The translations under genes and the position numbers were made by a program. The notes beneath the pieces are model-generated. The model was given only the letters and a program-made list of their open reading frames with translations, made no database searches and was not told the DNA's origin. From NCBI GenBank assembly GCA_017304675.1, contig JAFKLS010000019.1, positions 392,339 through 456,338 of the forward strand: a DNA stretch of 64,000 bases. Reading direction: 5' to 3'. This stretch comes from Sphingobacteriia bacterium. Lineage in GTDB: Bacteria; Bacteroidota; Bacteroidia; Chitinophagales; Chitinophagaceae. This document shows, piece after piece, positions 24,719 to 33,505 of this stretch. Within the stretch, counting starts at the first letter, position 1. Every line of letters begins with the position of its first letter.

Positions 24719-25414
24719 ATGCCTAAGAAAAAAGTTGTTGTATTAACAGGTGCCGGCATTAGTGCAGAAAGCGGATTAAAAACTTTTCGTGACAGTGATG
24801 GTTTATGGGAAGGTTACAATGTGTATGAAGTGGCAACGCCAAGAGGCTTCGCTGCCAATCCGCAATTGGTCTTAGATTTCTACAACATGCGAAGAAAAGA
24901 TGTTGCCAACGCAAATCCTAATGCTGCTCATATTGGTTTGGCAGAATTGCAAAACGACTTTGACGTGGAGATCATTACTCAAAATATTGATGACCTGCAT
25001 GAAAGAGCCGGCAGTAAAAAAGTGTTGCATTTGCACGGAGAGATTTTTAAAATGAGAAGTGTTTTTGATGAATACACTACTTATGAAATAAAAGGAGATA
25101 TTCATGTTGGCGATGTAGCTCCTGATGGATTTCAGCTGCGGCCATATATTGTTTGGTTTGAAGAACCGGTTCCTAAAATTGAAGAAGCTGCAGCTATCAC
25201 CATGCAGGCAGATATTTTTGTAGTGATCGGGACTTCCTTGCAGGTTTATCCTGCTGCTGGATTGGTGAACTACGCTCCTGCTGCTTCCCCAAAAATCATT
25301 ATCGACAAAAAAATACCTGATACTATTTCAGTTAGGAACCTCACCAGCATTGAATCTACTGCTGTTGAAGGAATCAGCAAGCTGAAAGAACTGCTCTACA
25401 CCAAGTTTTCATAA
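24719..25414 (+). CDS. Sir2-family NAD-dependent deacylase without zinc cysteines
   Basis: 231 residues. NAD-binding LTGAGISAESGLKTFRD, TQNIDDLHERAG and catalytic His106 in LHLHGE are intact, as is IGTSLQVYPAAGL. FYNMRR gives the Y55-x-x-R58 pair that marks class III (SIRT5/CobB-like) sirtuins, which prefer succinyl or malonyl lysine. The small zinc-binding module is altered: from residue 110 to 140 (FKMRSVFDEYTTYEIKG...GFQLRPYIVWFEE) no cysteine is present where two CxxC pairs are usual. It has its own promoter and is likely monocistronic. Deacylase call is firm; acyl preference is inferred from the Tyr/Arg pair. Confidence 0.92.
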   Translation: MPKKKVVVLTGAGISAESGLKTFRDSDGLWEGYNVYEVATPRGFAANPQLVLDFYNMRRKDVANANPNAAHIGLAELQNDFDVEIITQNIDDLHERAGSKKVLHLHGEIFKMRSVFDEYTTYEIKGDIHVGDVAPDGFQLRPYIVWFEEPVPKIEEAAAITMQADIFVVIGTSLQVYPAAGLVNYAPAASPKIIIDKKIPDTISVRNLTSIESTAVEGISKLKELLYTKFS

Positions 25415-25454
25415 AAAATTATGCCATTGCCCTTACTTTTGCGGCTTATTTGGA

Positions 25455-25519
25455 GTTTAAGGTTTAATGTTTAAAGTCAGACAATTTCTTTACATAACCT
25501 TAAACTTAAAACTTTAAAC
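25455..25519. repeat. AT-rich imperfect inverted repeat before ychF
   Basis: Arms of 23 bases at 25455-25477 and 25497-25519 match at 19 of 23 positions after reverse complementing; both are built from GTTTAA/TTTAAAG units with a 19-base spacer. The element ends 15 nt before the ychF start. It could be a dispersed repeat unit or a weak bidirectional hairpin; the simple composition calls for caution. Confidence 0.5.
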
Positions 25520-25534
25520 GCACAACTTTTAAGT

Positions 25535-26632
25535 ATGGCTTTACAAGCAGGAATTGTGGGATTACCGAACGTGGGTAAATCAACTTTATTTAATGCCGTT
25601 AGTAACAGTGCAAAAGCACAGGCAAGCAATTATCGTTTCTGTACCATTGAACCGAATGTTGGTTTGGTAGATGTTCCTGATAATCGTTTAAACAAATTGG
25701 CGGAATTGGTTGTTCCGAACAGAGTTGTGCCAACGCAGTTAGAGATTGTTGATATTGCCGGATTGGTTCGCGGTGCAAGTAAGGGTGAAGGTTTGGGAAA
25801 TAAATTCTTAGGAAATATTCGTGAAGTAGATGCCATTATTCATGTGATCAGATGTTTTGAAGATGAAAACGTTTTACGTGAAGAAGGTGCTATCAATCCG
25901 ATTGGCGATAAAGAAATCATTGATACAGAGTTGCAATTGAAAGATCTGGATAGCGTTGAAAAGAAAATGCAACGTGCAGAAAAAATGGCGAAAACAGATC
26001 CAAAAGCGAAAGTTGAATTGGAAGTGTTGAAAGCTTGTAAAGAGCATTTGGAGAAAGGAAAAAACATTCGTTCTTTAAGTCTATCTAAAGAAGAAAAAGT
26101 TGCTATTGCTGATTTGTTTTTGCTTACAGACAAATCCGTTTTATATGTTGCCAATGTTGATGAAGCCAGCATGCACACCGGAAATAAATATTCTCAAATG
26201 TTGATCGATGGTGTGAAAGATGAAAATGCTGAAGTAATTGTAATGTGCAACAACATTGAAGCACAGATTGCTGAAATGGAATCTGAAGAAGACAAGCAAA
26301 TGTTCATGGAAGAATATAAAATGACGGAACCTGCATTAAGCAGATTAATCCGCAGCACTTATAAATTATTGAATCTTGAAACTTATTTCACTGCAGGTGT
26401 TCAGGAGGTAAGGGCATGGACCATTCATAAAGGATGGAAAGCACCGCAGGCTGCAAGTGTTATCCATACTGACTTTGAAAAAGGTTTCATTAAAGCAGAG
26501 GTTATTGCTTACAACGATTTTATTACTTTAGGAAGTGAAGCTGCCTGCAGAGAAGCCGGCAAATTAAGAATTGAAGGAAAAGAATATTTGGTGCAGGATG
26601 GAGATATCATGCATTTCCGTTTCAATGTTTAA
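25535..26632 (+). CDS. ychF: Redox-regulated ATPase YchF (Obg-related)
   Basis: 365 residues, standard length. P-loop GIVGLPNVGKSTLFNA, the switch region NYRFCTIEPNVG, DIAGLVRGASKGEGLGNKFL, a helical coiled-coil insert (about 130-200) and the C-terminal TGS domain (TYFTAGVQEVRAWTIHKG ... FEKGFIKAEVIAYND). YchF/Ola1 proteins bind ATP in preference to GTP, associate with ribosomes and take part in oxidative-stress control. No partner gene such as pth is adjacent. Confidence 0.97.
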   Translation: MALQAGIVGLPNVGKSTLFNAVSNSAKAQASNYRFCTIEPNVGLVDVPDNRLNKLAELVVPNRVVPTQLEIVDIAGLVRGASKGEGLGNKFLGNIREVDAIIHVIRCFEDENVLREEGAINPIGDKEIIDTELQLKDLDSVEKKMQRAEKMAKTDPKAKVELEVLKACKEHLEKGKNIRSLSLSKEEKVAIADLFLLTDKSVLYVANVDEASMHTGNKYSQMLIDGVKDENAEVIVMCNNIEAQIAEMESEEDKQMFMEEYKMTEPALSRLIRSTYKLLNLETYFTAGVQEVRAWTIHKGWKAPQAASVIHTDFEKGFIKAEVIAYNDFITLGSEAACREAGKLRIEGKEYLVQDGDIMHFRFNV

Positions 26633-26685
26633 TATTTAACAAAAATGTTTGAGCGCAAGCCTTATTTTTAAGTAATCAATCATTC

Positions 26686-27507
26686 ATGAAAAAAATCGTT
26701 CCTTTTTCTTTAATAGCTCTTGCGTTTACGGCATGTATTAACAATAATCGGTCTTCTGAAGAAAATGCACCTGAAAATATTTATGCAACGCCGCCTGCAA
26801 ATATTGCGTATACAATTACGAATGTTTACCCGCATGATACCAGCTCTTTTATAGAAGGATTAGAATTTCATGGCGGAAGGTTGCTGGAAAGTACGGGAGA
26901 TCCCGATTATACCGGTAAAAGCAAACTGGCTTTTATAGACTTAAAAACAGGAAAAGATATTCAGAAAATAAATTTAGACAAGCAATATTTTGGAGAAGGG
27001 TGTACCCTATTGAATGGAAAAATTTACCAGCTTACCTATAAAGAGCAAAAATGTTTTGTGTACGACGCTCAAACTTTTAAAAAGATAAACGAATTCACTT
27101 ATGATGGTGAGGGTTGGGGAATGACCAATGATGGAAAACAGATTATTATGGACAATGGTTCTAACAACCTTTATTACCGGGACCCTGAAACTTTTAAAAT
27201 TACGAAAACGGTTGGCGTGATCGACAACAATGGCGCTGTAGCCAATATTAATGAATTAGAATATGTGGGAGGATATATTTATGCCAGCATGTATAAAACA
27301 GAATACGACAAGGTTATTAAAATAGATCCTGAAACCGGCAAAGTAATTGGAACCCTAGATTTTACAGGCCTTTTGGCACAATATGCCCAACCAGAAGAAA
27401 TGAAAAGCAGGGATGTTTGTAACGGTATTGCTTACGACAGTACTTCAAAAAAATTTTATATTACGGGTAAAAACTGGCCTAAATTATTTGAGTTTATAAT
27501 TAAATAA
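26686..27507 (+). CDS. Glutaminyl-peptide cyclotransferase (plant/bacterial type), lipoprotein
   Basis: 273 residues. The N-terminus MKKIVPFSLIALAFTACINN has a lipoprotein signal with Cys17. The rest is the five-bladed propeller of the plant-type glutaminyl cyclases: YPHDTSSFIEGLEFHGGRLLESTGDPDYTGKS-like blade, GEGCTLLNGKIYQLTYKE, YDGEGWGMTNDGK, NELEYVGGYIYASMY, CNGIAYDSTSKKFYITGKNWPKLFE. It turns N-terminal Gln into pyroglutamate on exported proteins, which in Bacteroidota is common after signal peptide cleavage before Q; many exported proteins here do have Q right after the cleavage site. Confidence 0.92.
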   Translation: MKKIVPFSLIALAFTACINNNRSSEENAPENIYATPPANIAYTITNVYPHDTSSFIEGLEFHGGRLLESTGDPDYTGKSKLAFIDLKTGKDIQKINLDKQYFGEGCTLLNGKIYQLTYKEQKCFVYDAQTFKKINEFTYDGEGWGMTNDGKQIIMDNGSNNLYYRDPETFKITKTVGVIDNNGAVANINELEYVGGYIYASMYKTEYDKVIKIDPETGKVIGTLDFTGLLAQYAQPEEMKSRDVCNGIAYDSTSKKFYITGKNWPKLFEFIIK

Positions 27508-27629
27508 TCCACATTAAGATTTCCACAATTTCGCAAATAGGCGCAGTACAATCGGTTTAATTCTTTATTTTCATTTAGAAGTATTTATACCATTTGGGTA
27601 TACTTCGCTTCCAAAACCGAAAAACCTAG

Positions 27630-30149
27630 ATGCCACGTTATCATAACTGCAGCACCCTTCTCTTAAAACAGATGTTGCTAACCATAGCAGCATTGCTATT
27701 CTTTTCCCTTAACAGCAACGCTCAAAAAGCCAATAAATATCATAAAGAGGCAGATAAACTTTACAATAAAGGTCTTTATGAAAAAGCAGCCTACAAGTAC
27801 TTACAGGCTTTGGCGGTAGACCCAAACAACGATAACATAATTGCTGCTTTTATTCCGCCCGGGCATAAACATTCACCCAAAAAAGCAGATGAAAATCCCG
27901 CTTATCTTACTTACCAGCTAGCAGAATCTTTCAGGCAACTGAAAGATTATATCAATGCCCAAAAAATGTATGAGCAGTTCTTTGCTTTTAAAATGGATAA
28001 TTTTTATCCAATGGCGAGGTTTTGGTATGCACAATGCTTAAAAGCCAATAACCAGCCGGAGGCAGCAGAAAAACAATTCACCACTTTTTTAGCTGTACAT
28101 AAGGAGAATGACAAATATTCTGAAGACGCCAAAACACTGGCAATAGAATGCCGCGATCTTACAGCAACCAATAAACAGAACCCTGACCAGATTATTATAA
28201 CGAAAATGCCCTGGCCTATTAACGGCAACGATAATAGTTTCGCCTTTCAGAGGATGGACGACAGTACATTTATTTTTAGTGGCATCAGGCCAGAAGCAGG
28301 CGAAAAAAAGACCAAATTCCCTATTCGTATTTACTCAGGTAAACTGAACCAGCCACCTGCTGTAGAAAAAATATCAATGAAAGGAGAACCTATGGATATG
28401 GCTGCTGCTTCCATCTCTCCAGACAGGCTTACCATTTATTTTACAGCCTGGAAAACCAAAATAAAAAATACCATCTTTATGGCCACCAGGAAATCTGTTA
28501 ACGACAGTTGGGATATTCCGGTAGAAATGGACAGGCCCGTTAATGAAAAAAAATATAGTTCTAAACATCCGTTTATAACCGGCGATGGCAAATACCTTTT
28601 ATTCTCATCAGACAGGCCGGGAGGTAAAGGTGGTTTTGATATATGGTATGTTCAGTTGAAAGATGGTAAAATAATAGGCGATGCTAAAAATGCAGGTAGC
28701 CTTATTAATACCAGGTTTGAAGAAGTATCTCCGTTTTATGATACAGCCCAGAACGTTTTATATTTCGCTTCTGACAGGAAAGGAGGTATAGGCGGAATGG
28801 ATATTTATAGCAGTAAAGGAGCTTTAGAAACCAACGCGTGGGATGATCCTGTTTGCCTTCCCTACCCCATTAACTCAGCTAAAGACGAAACACATTACAG
28901 GAGATATGGCAATACAGATACCGCCTACTTAAGCTCTAACAGAGATTATGAAATGAACCTGGAAATATTTAGTGTTGTAAACTTTAAACGGCCTCCTTAC
29001 CAGGGTATATTGGTACAAACAACTGATAAAAAAGAAGAACAACCTGCTGCTGCCCAGCCTAACAAAAACAATAACCCAACTGTAGTGCAGGTAATACCTG
29101 TTGCACCAGATAAATCTGTATTGGAATCTACCATAGATTCTATGAACCAGACCGTTGAACACAGATACAACACACATTTCGATTTCAACAGTAGTAAAAT
29201 AAGAGATGAAGACAGATCTGTGTTGGATAATGTAATCTCTATGTTAAGCAGCGATCCTTCTTTAAATGTGGTGGCAGCAAGCTTTACAGATTGTAAAGGT
29301 ACTTTAAATGCCAACAAACGGGTGGCAAGAAGAAGGGCAAGGGCTATAAGAAGGTATCTTGTAAGAAATGGCATAGATCCTTCAAGAATTATAGTTGACT
29401 ATCATGCGGCAGAACATTATGTAACACCTTGTAAGGATGATAATACATACAATGTAGATAAGCAGATTGTAAACAGAAGGTCTGATATACTTTTAACAAA
29501 AGAAGAAGAGCCGAAATGGCTTCCTTCAGGCAAGGAAATAGATGCTGATAAGATTGTTGAATCTTTAAAAGAAAATAACAGCAGGGAAAAAACAAGCAGG
29601 CGCAGTGAAAGAAGGGCCAGAAGATTAAGTGCTGCCGCTGCAAAAGAAAGAATGACCAAGAGCAAAAAAGCTTCAGGACTTAACAGTACTAACAAAAAGA
29701 ACAAGTCTTCCAGAGAGAAAGTAGCAGACAACAATTATAACAATGGCAATACTTCCTGGAATGAAGGCAAAGTATGGAGTCTTAGCGATATGCTTCAAAG
29801 ACCCATGAAACCTGCCATAGAAGTTTATACTTTATCGGATTCAGTAACTGTTGATTTTTATGATAACGGAGTGGTTGATAATGATAGCGTTTCTATTATT
29901 TACAATAACCGTTTACTGGTGCGCAAAGAAATGTTGCAGGCAAGTACACCCATTCACTTAACATTGAAAATATCTGCCAATCAGCAAGAAAACAGCCTGA
30001 TTGTTTTTGCGGACAATCTGGGCAAAGAACCACCTAATTCTGCCCTTGTAGTAATTACTGATAGTAAAGGGAAACGTACAGAAGTAAGTGTATTCAGCGA
30101 TTTAGAACACAATGCTGTGATCAGGTTTATTAAGGGTGTAAAAAAATAA
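27630..30149 (+). CDS. TPR/PD40/OmpA-family envelope protein with basic linker and extra C-terminal domain
   Basis: 839 residues. An N-terminal signal segment ends at SLNSNAQ; I keep the first ATG because it supplies the basic n-region. TPRs follow (YHKEADKLYNKGLYEKAAYKYLQ onward, to about 180), then a PD40/WD40-like propeller (about 200-440; LLFSSDRPGGKGGFDIW, LYFASDRKGGIGGMDIY), and an OmpA peptidoglycan-binding domain (about 510-625; HFDFNSSKIRDEDRSVLDN). After that come a very basic, low-complexity stretch (about 645-705) and a C-terminal beta domain of about 120 residues. The first three domains recall PorE of the type IX secretion system, but I see no carboxypeptidase-regulatory domain and the tail differs. 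Confidence 0.88.
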   Translation: MPRYHNCSTLLLKQMLLTIAALLFFSLNSNAQKANKYHKEADKLYNKGLYEKAAYKYLQALAVDPNNDNIIAAFIPPGHKHSPKKADENPAYLTYQLAESFRQLKDYINAQKMYEQFFAFKMDNFYPMARFWYAQCLKANNQPEAAEKQFTTFLAVHKENDKYSEDAKTLAIECRDLTATNKQNPDQIIITKMPWPINGNDNSFAFQRMDDSTFIFSGIRPEAGEKKTKFPIRIYSGKLNQPPAVEKISMKGEPMDMAAASISPDRLTIYFTAWKTKIKNTIFMATRKSVNDSWDIPVEMDRPVNEKKYSSKHPFITGDGKYLLFSSDRPGGKGGFDIWYVQLKDGKIIGDAKNAGSLINTRFEEVSPFYDTAQNVLYFASDRKGGIGGMDIYSSKGALETNAWDDPVCLPYPINSAKDETHYRRYGNTDTAYLSSNRDYEMNLEIFSVVNFKRPPYQGILVQTTDKKEEQPAAAQPNKNNNPTVVQVIPVAPDKSVLESTIDSMNQTVEHRYNTHFDFNSSKIRDEDRSVLDNVISMLSSDPSLNVVAASFTDCKGTLNANKRVARRRARAIRRYLVRNGIDPSRIIVDYHAAEHYVTPCKDDNTYNVDKQIVNRRSDILLTKEEEPKWLPSGKEIDADKIVESLKENNSREKTSRRSERRARRLSAAAAKERMTKSKKASGLNSTNKKNKSSREKVADNNYNNGNTSWNEGKVWSLSDMLQRPMKPAIEVYTLSDSVTVDFYDNGVVDNDSVSIIYNNRLLVRKEMLQASTPIHLTLKISANQQENSLIVFADNLGKEPPNSALVVITDSKGKRTEVSVFSDLEHNAVIRFIKGVKK

Positions 30150-30160
30150 AGCCCGGATGA

Positions 30161-31057
30161 TTATTGTTTCCTGGCAATATAAATAACCGAACTGCAATGC
30201 TGTGCATTTGCTAAACAATTAATGTTAGATGATGTTCCATTCGCAAATGCTTTTATGAGGCTGCCTTTATGATTCTTGTATTGTTCACTAAGCATACTTA
30301 CATAAAAACTATCGAACCACATTTGTTTATAACTCTCAATAACCAAACCATGCGCCTGCATAAGCTGCTGCATGCTGCCGGGAGAAAAATGATACAAATG
30401 CCTGGGCACATCGTAAGCGGCCCAATATTCTCTATATATAGCCGCATCTTTACTGGTATAATTGGGTACCGCAACAATAAGCCGCCCATCATTCTTTAAA
30501 ATGCTTTTACAGCATTCAATATATCCGTGCAAATCGTGTACATGTTCCAATACATGCCACATTGTAATAGCATCAAAATTATTTTCAGGTAATTCGTAAA
30601 GGGTTGAGGGTAATTGTAATTGAATGCCATATTTGTTTAAAGCATTTTGCCGGGCAGTGGCATCCGGCTCAAGCCCCGTAATCTCCCACCCCGCCAGTTT
30701 CATCATATTCACAAAAGCACCGGTTCCTGCACCAATATCTAATAAAGAACCTTTGCTTTTTCGGGATACCTGTTCTATTAATTTTCTTTTAGATTGTAGC
30801 GTATAATTCCGAACAATATGATAAAGTTTATTAATCACCCCTTCCTGTGTATCTGAATGCGATACATAAGTTGCAGATTGATAATATTTGCCAATATCTT
30901 CAATGTCCGGTATGTTTTGTGTGAACCTGAAACTGCATTGATTGCAATGCCATACTTCAAAAAATTCTTTACTTACCGTATAATCCTTTACATTAAAAAC
31001 CGAATGAATATCTGTTGAATGACACAACGGGCATTGCTGATAATTAATCGAAGACAT
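30161..31057 (-). CDS. Class I SAM-dependent methyltransferase with N-terminal zinc ribbon
   Basis: 298 residues. An N-terminal CPLC ... CNQC cysteine pair (residues about 9-41) makes a small zinc ribbon, as in sugar and lipid methyltransferases of the Methyltransf_23 group. SAM motif I is LLDIGAGTGAFVNMMKLAG, motif II region is FDAITMWHVLEHVHD, followed by LKNDGRLIVAVPNYTS. The C-terminal part has aromatic-rich YHFSPGSMQQLM. The substrate is unknown; an envelope or surface polysaccharide is possible. It lies 25 nt after the HU-CCDC81 gene on the same strand and is convergent with the OmpA protein gene, with 11 nt between stop codons. Confidence 0.9.
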   Translation of the reverse strand: MSSINYQQCPLCHSTDIHSVFNVKDYTVSKEFFEVWHCNQCSFRFTQNIPDIEDIGKYYQSATYVSHSDTQEGVINKLYHIVRNYTLQSKRKLIEQVSRKSKGSLLDIGAGTGAFVNMMKLAGWEITGLEPDATARQNALNKYGIQLQLPSTLYELPENNFDAITMWHVLEHVHDLHGYIECCKSILKNDGRLIVAVPNYTSKDAAIYREYWAAYDVPRHLYHFSPGSMQQLMQAHGLVIESYKQMWFDSFYVSMLSEQYKNHKGSLIKAFANGTSSNINCLANAQHCSSVIYIARKQ

Positions 31058-31082
31058 TTATTTACCTGGATTCTTTTAAAAA

Positions 31083-31655
31083 CTAAATATAGTAATACAA
31101 TAGAGCGCCTAAACCCATCACAGCAAGGATTATGGCATATACCCACCAGTAATCTTCTTTGTCTGTTGTTTCTATTTTAGTTTCTGGTGGCGCATTTTCG
31201 CTTTGCTTAATAATTCGTGCATTTCCGGCATCATACAAATCAACCAGGTTGGCCCCCGAAGCAATGGAGTGACGCAGGTTAATATTGGGCAATACGGATA
31301 AAATATTGTGCTTGGGAACAAAATAAACTTCATCTGCCGAAGACTTTTGCAAACTGCCAATACCCGGCAATTCAATTCCGCCATTCAATGCATTGTCTTT
31401 AACTTTTTGTGCAAATTGATTTAATTGGTTGCCTGCTTCCTGTTCGCTTACCTTCAACTCTTTAGAAAGGTAAAAGAAAAACTGTTTATCAATAACAGAA
31501 TGATTGGCATTAAAGACAATTTTTTGAGCAGGTGCCGATAAAGACTGTGTAACAAAATCTAATTTGGCAGGAACATTTTCAATACTAAAACTTCCCAGGC
31601 CCGGTAATACCGCTTTATGGTTAACCAAAAGATAGTTATAAAACAAATCGTACAT
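31083..31655 (-). CDS. HU-CCDC81-type protein with C-terminal membrane anchor
   Basis: 190 residues. Two tandem HU-like domains of the bacterial CCDC81 kind: the first (1-58) with YNYLLVNHKAVLPGLGSFSI, the second (about 60-128) with FFFYLSKELKVSEQEAGNQL and GGIELPGIGSLQKSSADEVYF. A linker and a single transmembrane helix (WWVYAIILAVMGLGALLYYYI) close the protein. Bacteroidota relatives usually carry a periplasmic SPOR domain after the membrane segment; here the protein stops at the membrane. HU-like folds suggest DNA or nucleoid contact at the membrane, but that is inference. It lies 14 nt downstream of the barrel gene, in one operon with it and the TPR gene. Confidence 0.85.
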   Translation of the reverse strand: MYDLFYNYLLVNHKAVLPGLGSFSIENVPAKLDFVTQSLSAPAQKIVFNANHSVIDKQFFFYLSKELKVSEQEAGNQLNQFAQKVKDNALNGGIELPGIGSLQKSSADEVYFVPKHNILSVLPNINLRHSIASGANLVDLYDAGNARIIKQSENAPPETKIETTDKEDYWWVYAIILAVMGLGALLYYYI

Positions 31656-31669
31656 CTATTCAAAAAAGT

Positions 31670-33490
31670 TTAACGAAACGAATATACGATTCCTCCTAAA
31701 ACATTAAAGCCTAAAACCTCATATTGATTCCATCGTTGATAACGATTATTGAAAATATTGCTCATTTGCACCCAAAGATTCAGGTGTTTAACAATGGTAA
31801 ACTCTGCTCCCAAACTCAAATCGGCAGCGGGATTTAGCTTATAATTAGCTCCGTCTGATGGATTTTTATAATAAGTTCCATCCCAGAAAAACACATCCCC
31901 TTTCACCAGAAAATCTTTTGTAACCCTGTATTTTAAATATCCTGTAAGTTCAAGTGGTAAAAAACCCCATGTTTTTGCATAGAGCTGCTGATTGGAATAG
32001 TTGGTGAAATTTAAAGCAGCCCCGCCAAAAAAATTATCCTGTACTGTATAATTTAATTCTGCATGTAACTTAAACCCTTTTAATTCCGGTTCAAATAATG
32101 TAATAAAAGTTTGCCGGTTGGCAAGAACCGTATCGTTTACAAACAAAGGAAGGTTATTGGTTTTAAGCAGGGAAAACCGCGCATTAAAACTTAATTGCTT
32201 ACTAATGGCCGTTTTAATACCAACATATTGTTCAATGTTTTTGGTATTGAATAAAGCGCCGGGCTGAGCTATATAAGGGTTTATGACAGACAGCGACTGG
32301 TATGTGTTTTTATTAAAATATCCAAGCCAGCCAACTTCTAAGGTTACATTGGTTTCGCTCAAACGGGCTTCAGCAGTAATATTTGGTAAGAGTGCAAATC
32401 GAGAATTATCCCACGATGGATCAAACCCCGCCTTTAATTTCACATTAGGCGTAATAAAGTGTAAAGAAGGTTTTATTGTATAAAGATTGTTAGACACATT
32501 ATTATATGCGGCAATAGCTTGTGGCTGTTTAAGGCCGGTAAGGCTTGCATTCAAGCCCAGATCGAAAGACAAAGCATTAGTGAAAGATTTATTAACAGAT
32601 CCGTTAAACTGAAAAGTGAACTCACTTCCTCCACGATTATCTGAAAAATAAGATGCCCCCAGTTCCGGGCGGTAAGTAATGCCTAAACTATCTATGGCTT
32701 TTGTTTCAATACCAACATTTAATCCAACAAGATTGAATTGTTGCAATAAATTATCTTTTGGAACAGTTACTCCTGCAGCAGTTCCGTATTTATATTGTGT
32801 TGAATGATTATAGTATAACTTAGAAAAGAGATTTAGCCTGTTTGAAACAGAATAATTTCCTCTTCCCTCAATATTGGCCTTATAAAATTCCTGGTAAGGC
32901 AGGTTGCCTTTGGAAGAAATATACTTGCCGTGCAAGCTGGTTATATCAGAAGGATTATTGCCAAATGTTATTCCACTCTCTATATAAGGAGAAGAAAAAT
33001 TACCAAAACCTGCTTTTATAAAATTATCGTTTTGCCAGGCAAGAGCCGAATCGGTTTCAAGCATTAATGGTTTTACAGCTACCGGTGCATAATTAAAGAA
33101 AAGGTTCTGTGCAGGTATCTGGTACGATACGGCAATTCTTGATGAATCAATCACCGGTGTTGCCGCCGTAAAATTAATCTTGGCTGCTGTTTTTAAAAAG
33201 GGTTTAAACACAGATGTTACCGTTACTGTTTTGGGCACAGTGGTATCTGCCGTTTTTTGTTGCTGTTCGGCTAAGCGTAAAGTAGCTCCCATAGGGTTTG
33301 CCGCATTATTCTGCTCCGATTTTTTATTGGCTACCGTTTTCTTTCTTGCATTTTTTTTCTTTACGCCAGTGTTTTTGCGGGCAGTAGTTTGTGTTTTATT
33401 CTTTTTCCTGGACGATTTTTGCGCATCAATCACAGAAAAAGGCAATAGTGCCAACAAACAAAAGCATAATATATTCTTCAACAGTTTCAT
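31670..33490 (-). CDS. Outer-membrane beta-barrel protein with Lys/Arg-rich N-terminus
   Basis: 606 residues. Signal peptide MKLLKNILCFCLLALLPFSVIDAQ, then about 45 residues very rich in Lys, Arg, Asn and Thr, a short conserved segment (TVTVTSVFKPFLKTAAKINF) and a long run of amphipathic beta strands to the terminal Phe-containing strand GGIVYSFR. The C-terminal region resembles TonB-dependent receptor barrels, but no plug domain or TonB box is visible. It follows the 1000-residue TPR protein by 15 nt. Outer-membrane localisation is likely; transport role and substrate are unknown. Confidence 0.8.
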   Translation of the reverse strand: MKLLKNILCFCLLALLPFSVIDAQKSSRKKNKTQTTARKNTGVKKKNARKKTVANKKSEQNNAANPMGATLRLAEQQQKTADTTVPKTVTVTSVFKPFLKTAAKINFTAATPVIDSSRIAVSYQIPAQNLFFNYAPVAVKPLMLETDSALAWQNDNFIKAGFGNFSSPYIESGITFGNNPSDITSLHGKYISSKGNLPYQEFYKANIEGRGNYSVSNRLNLFSKLYYNHSTQYKYGTAAGVTVPKDNLLQQFNLVGLNVGIETKAIDSLGITYRPELGASYFSDNRGGSEFTFQFNGSVNKSFTNALSFDLGLNASLTGLKQPQAIAAYNNVSNNLYTIKPSLHFITPNVKLKAGFDPSWDNSRFALLPNITAEARLSETNVTLEVGWLGYFNKNTYQSLSVINPYIAQPGALFNTKNIEQYVGIKTAISKQLSFNARFSLLKTNNLPLFVNDTVLANRQTFITLFEPELKGFKLHAELNYTVQDNFFGGAALNFTNYSNQQLYAKTWGFLPLELTGYLKYRVTKDFLVKGDVFFWDGTYYKNPSDGANYKLNPAADLSLGAEFTIVKHLNLWVQMSNIFNNRYQRWNQYEVLGFNVLGGIVYSFR

Positions 33491-33505
33491 TGCAAATTCT
33501 TTTTC

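Noticed and set aside
27578..27606. Hairpin GAAGTA..TACC/GGTATACTTC before the OmpA-family gene
   Set aside because: Ten-pair stem needs a four-base bulge, and no T run follows; too weak to call a terminator or riboswitch.
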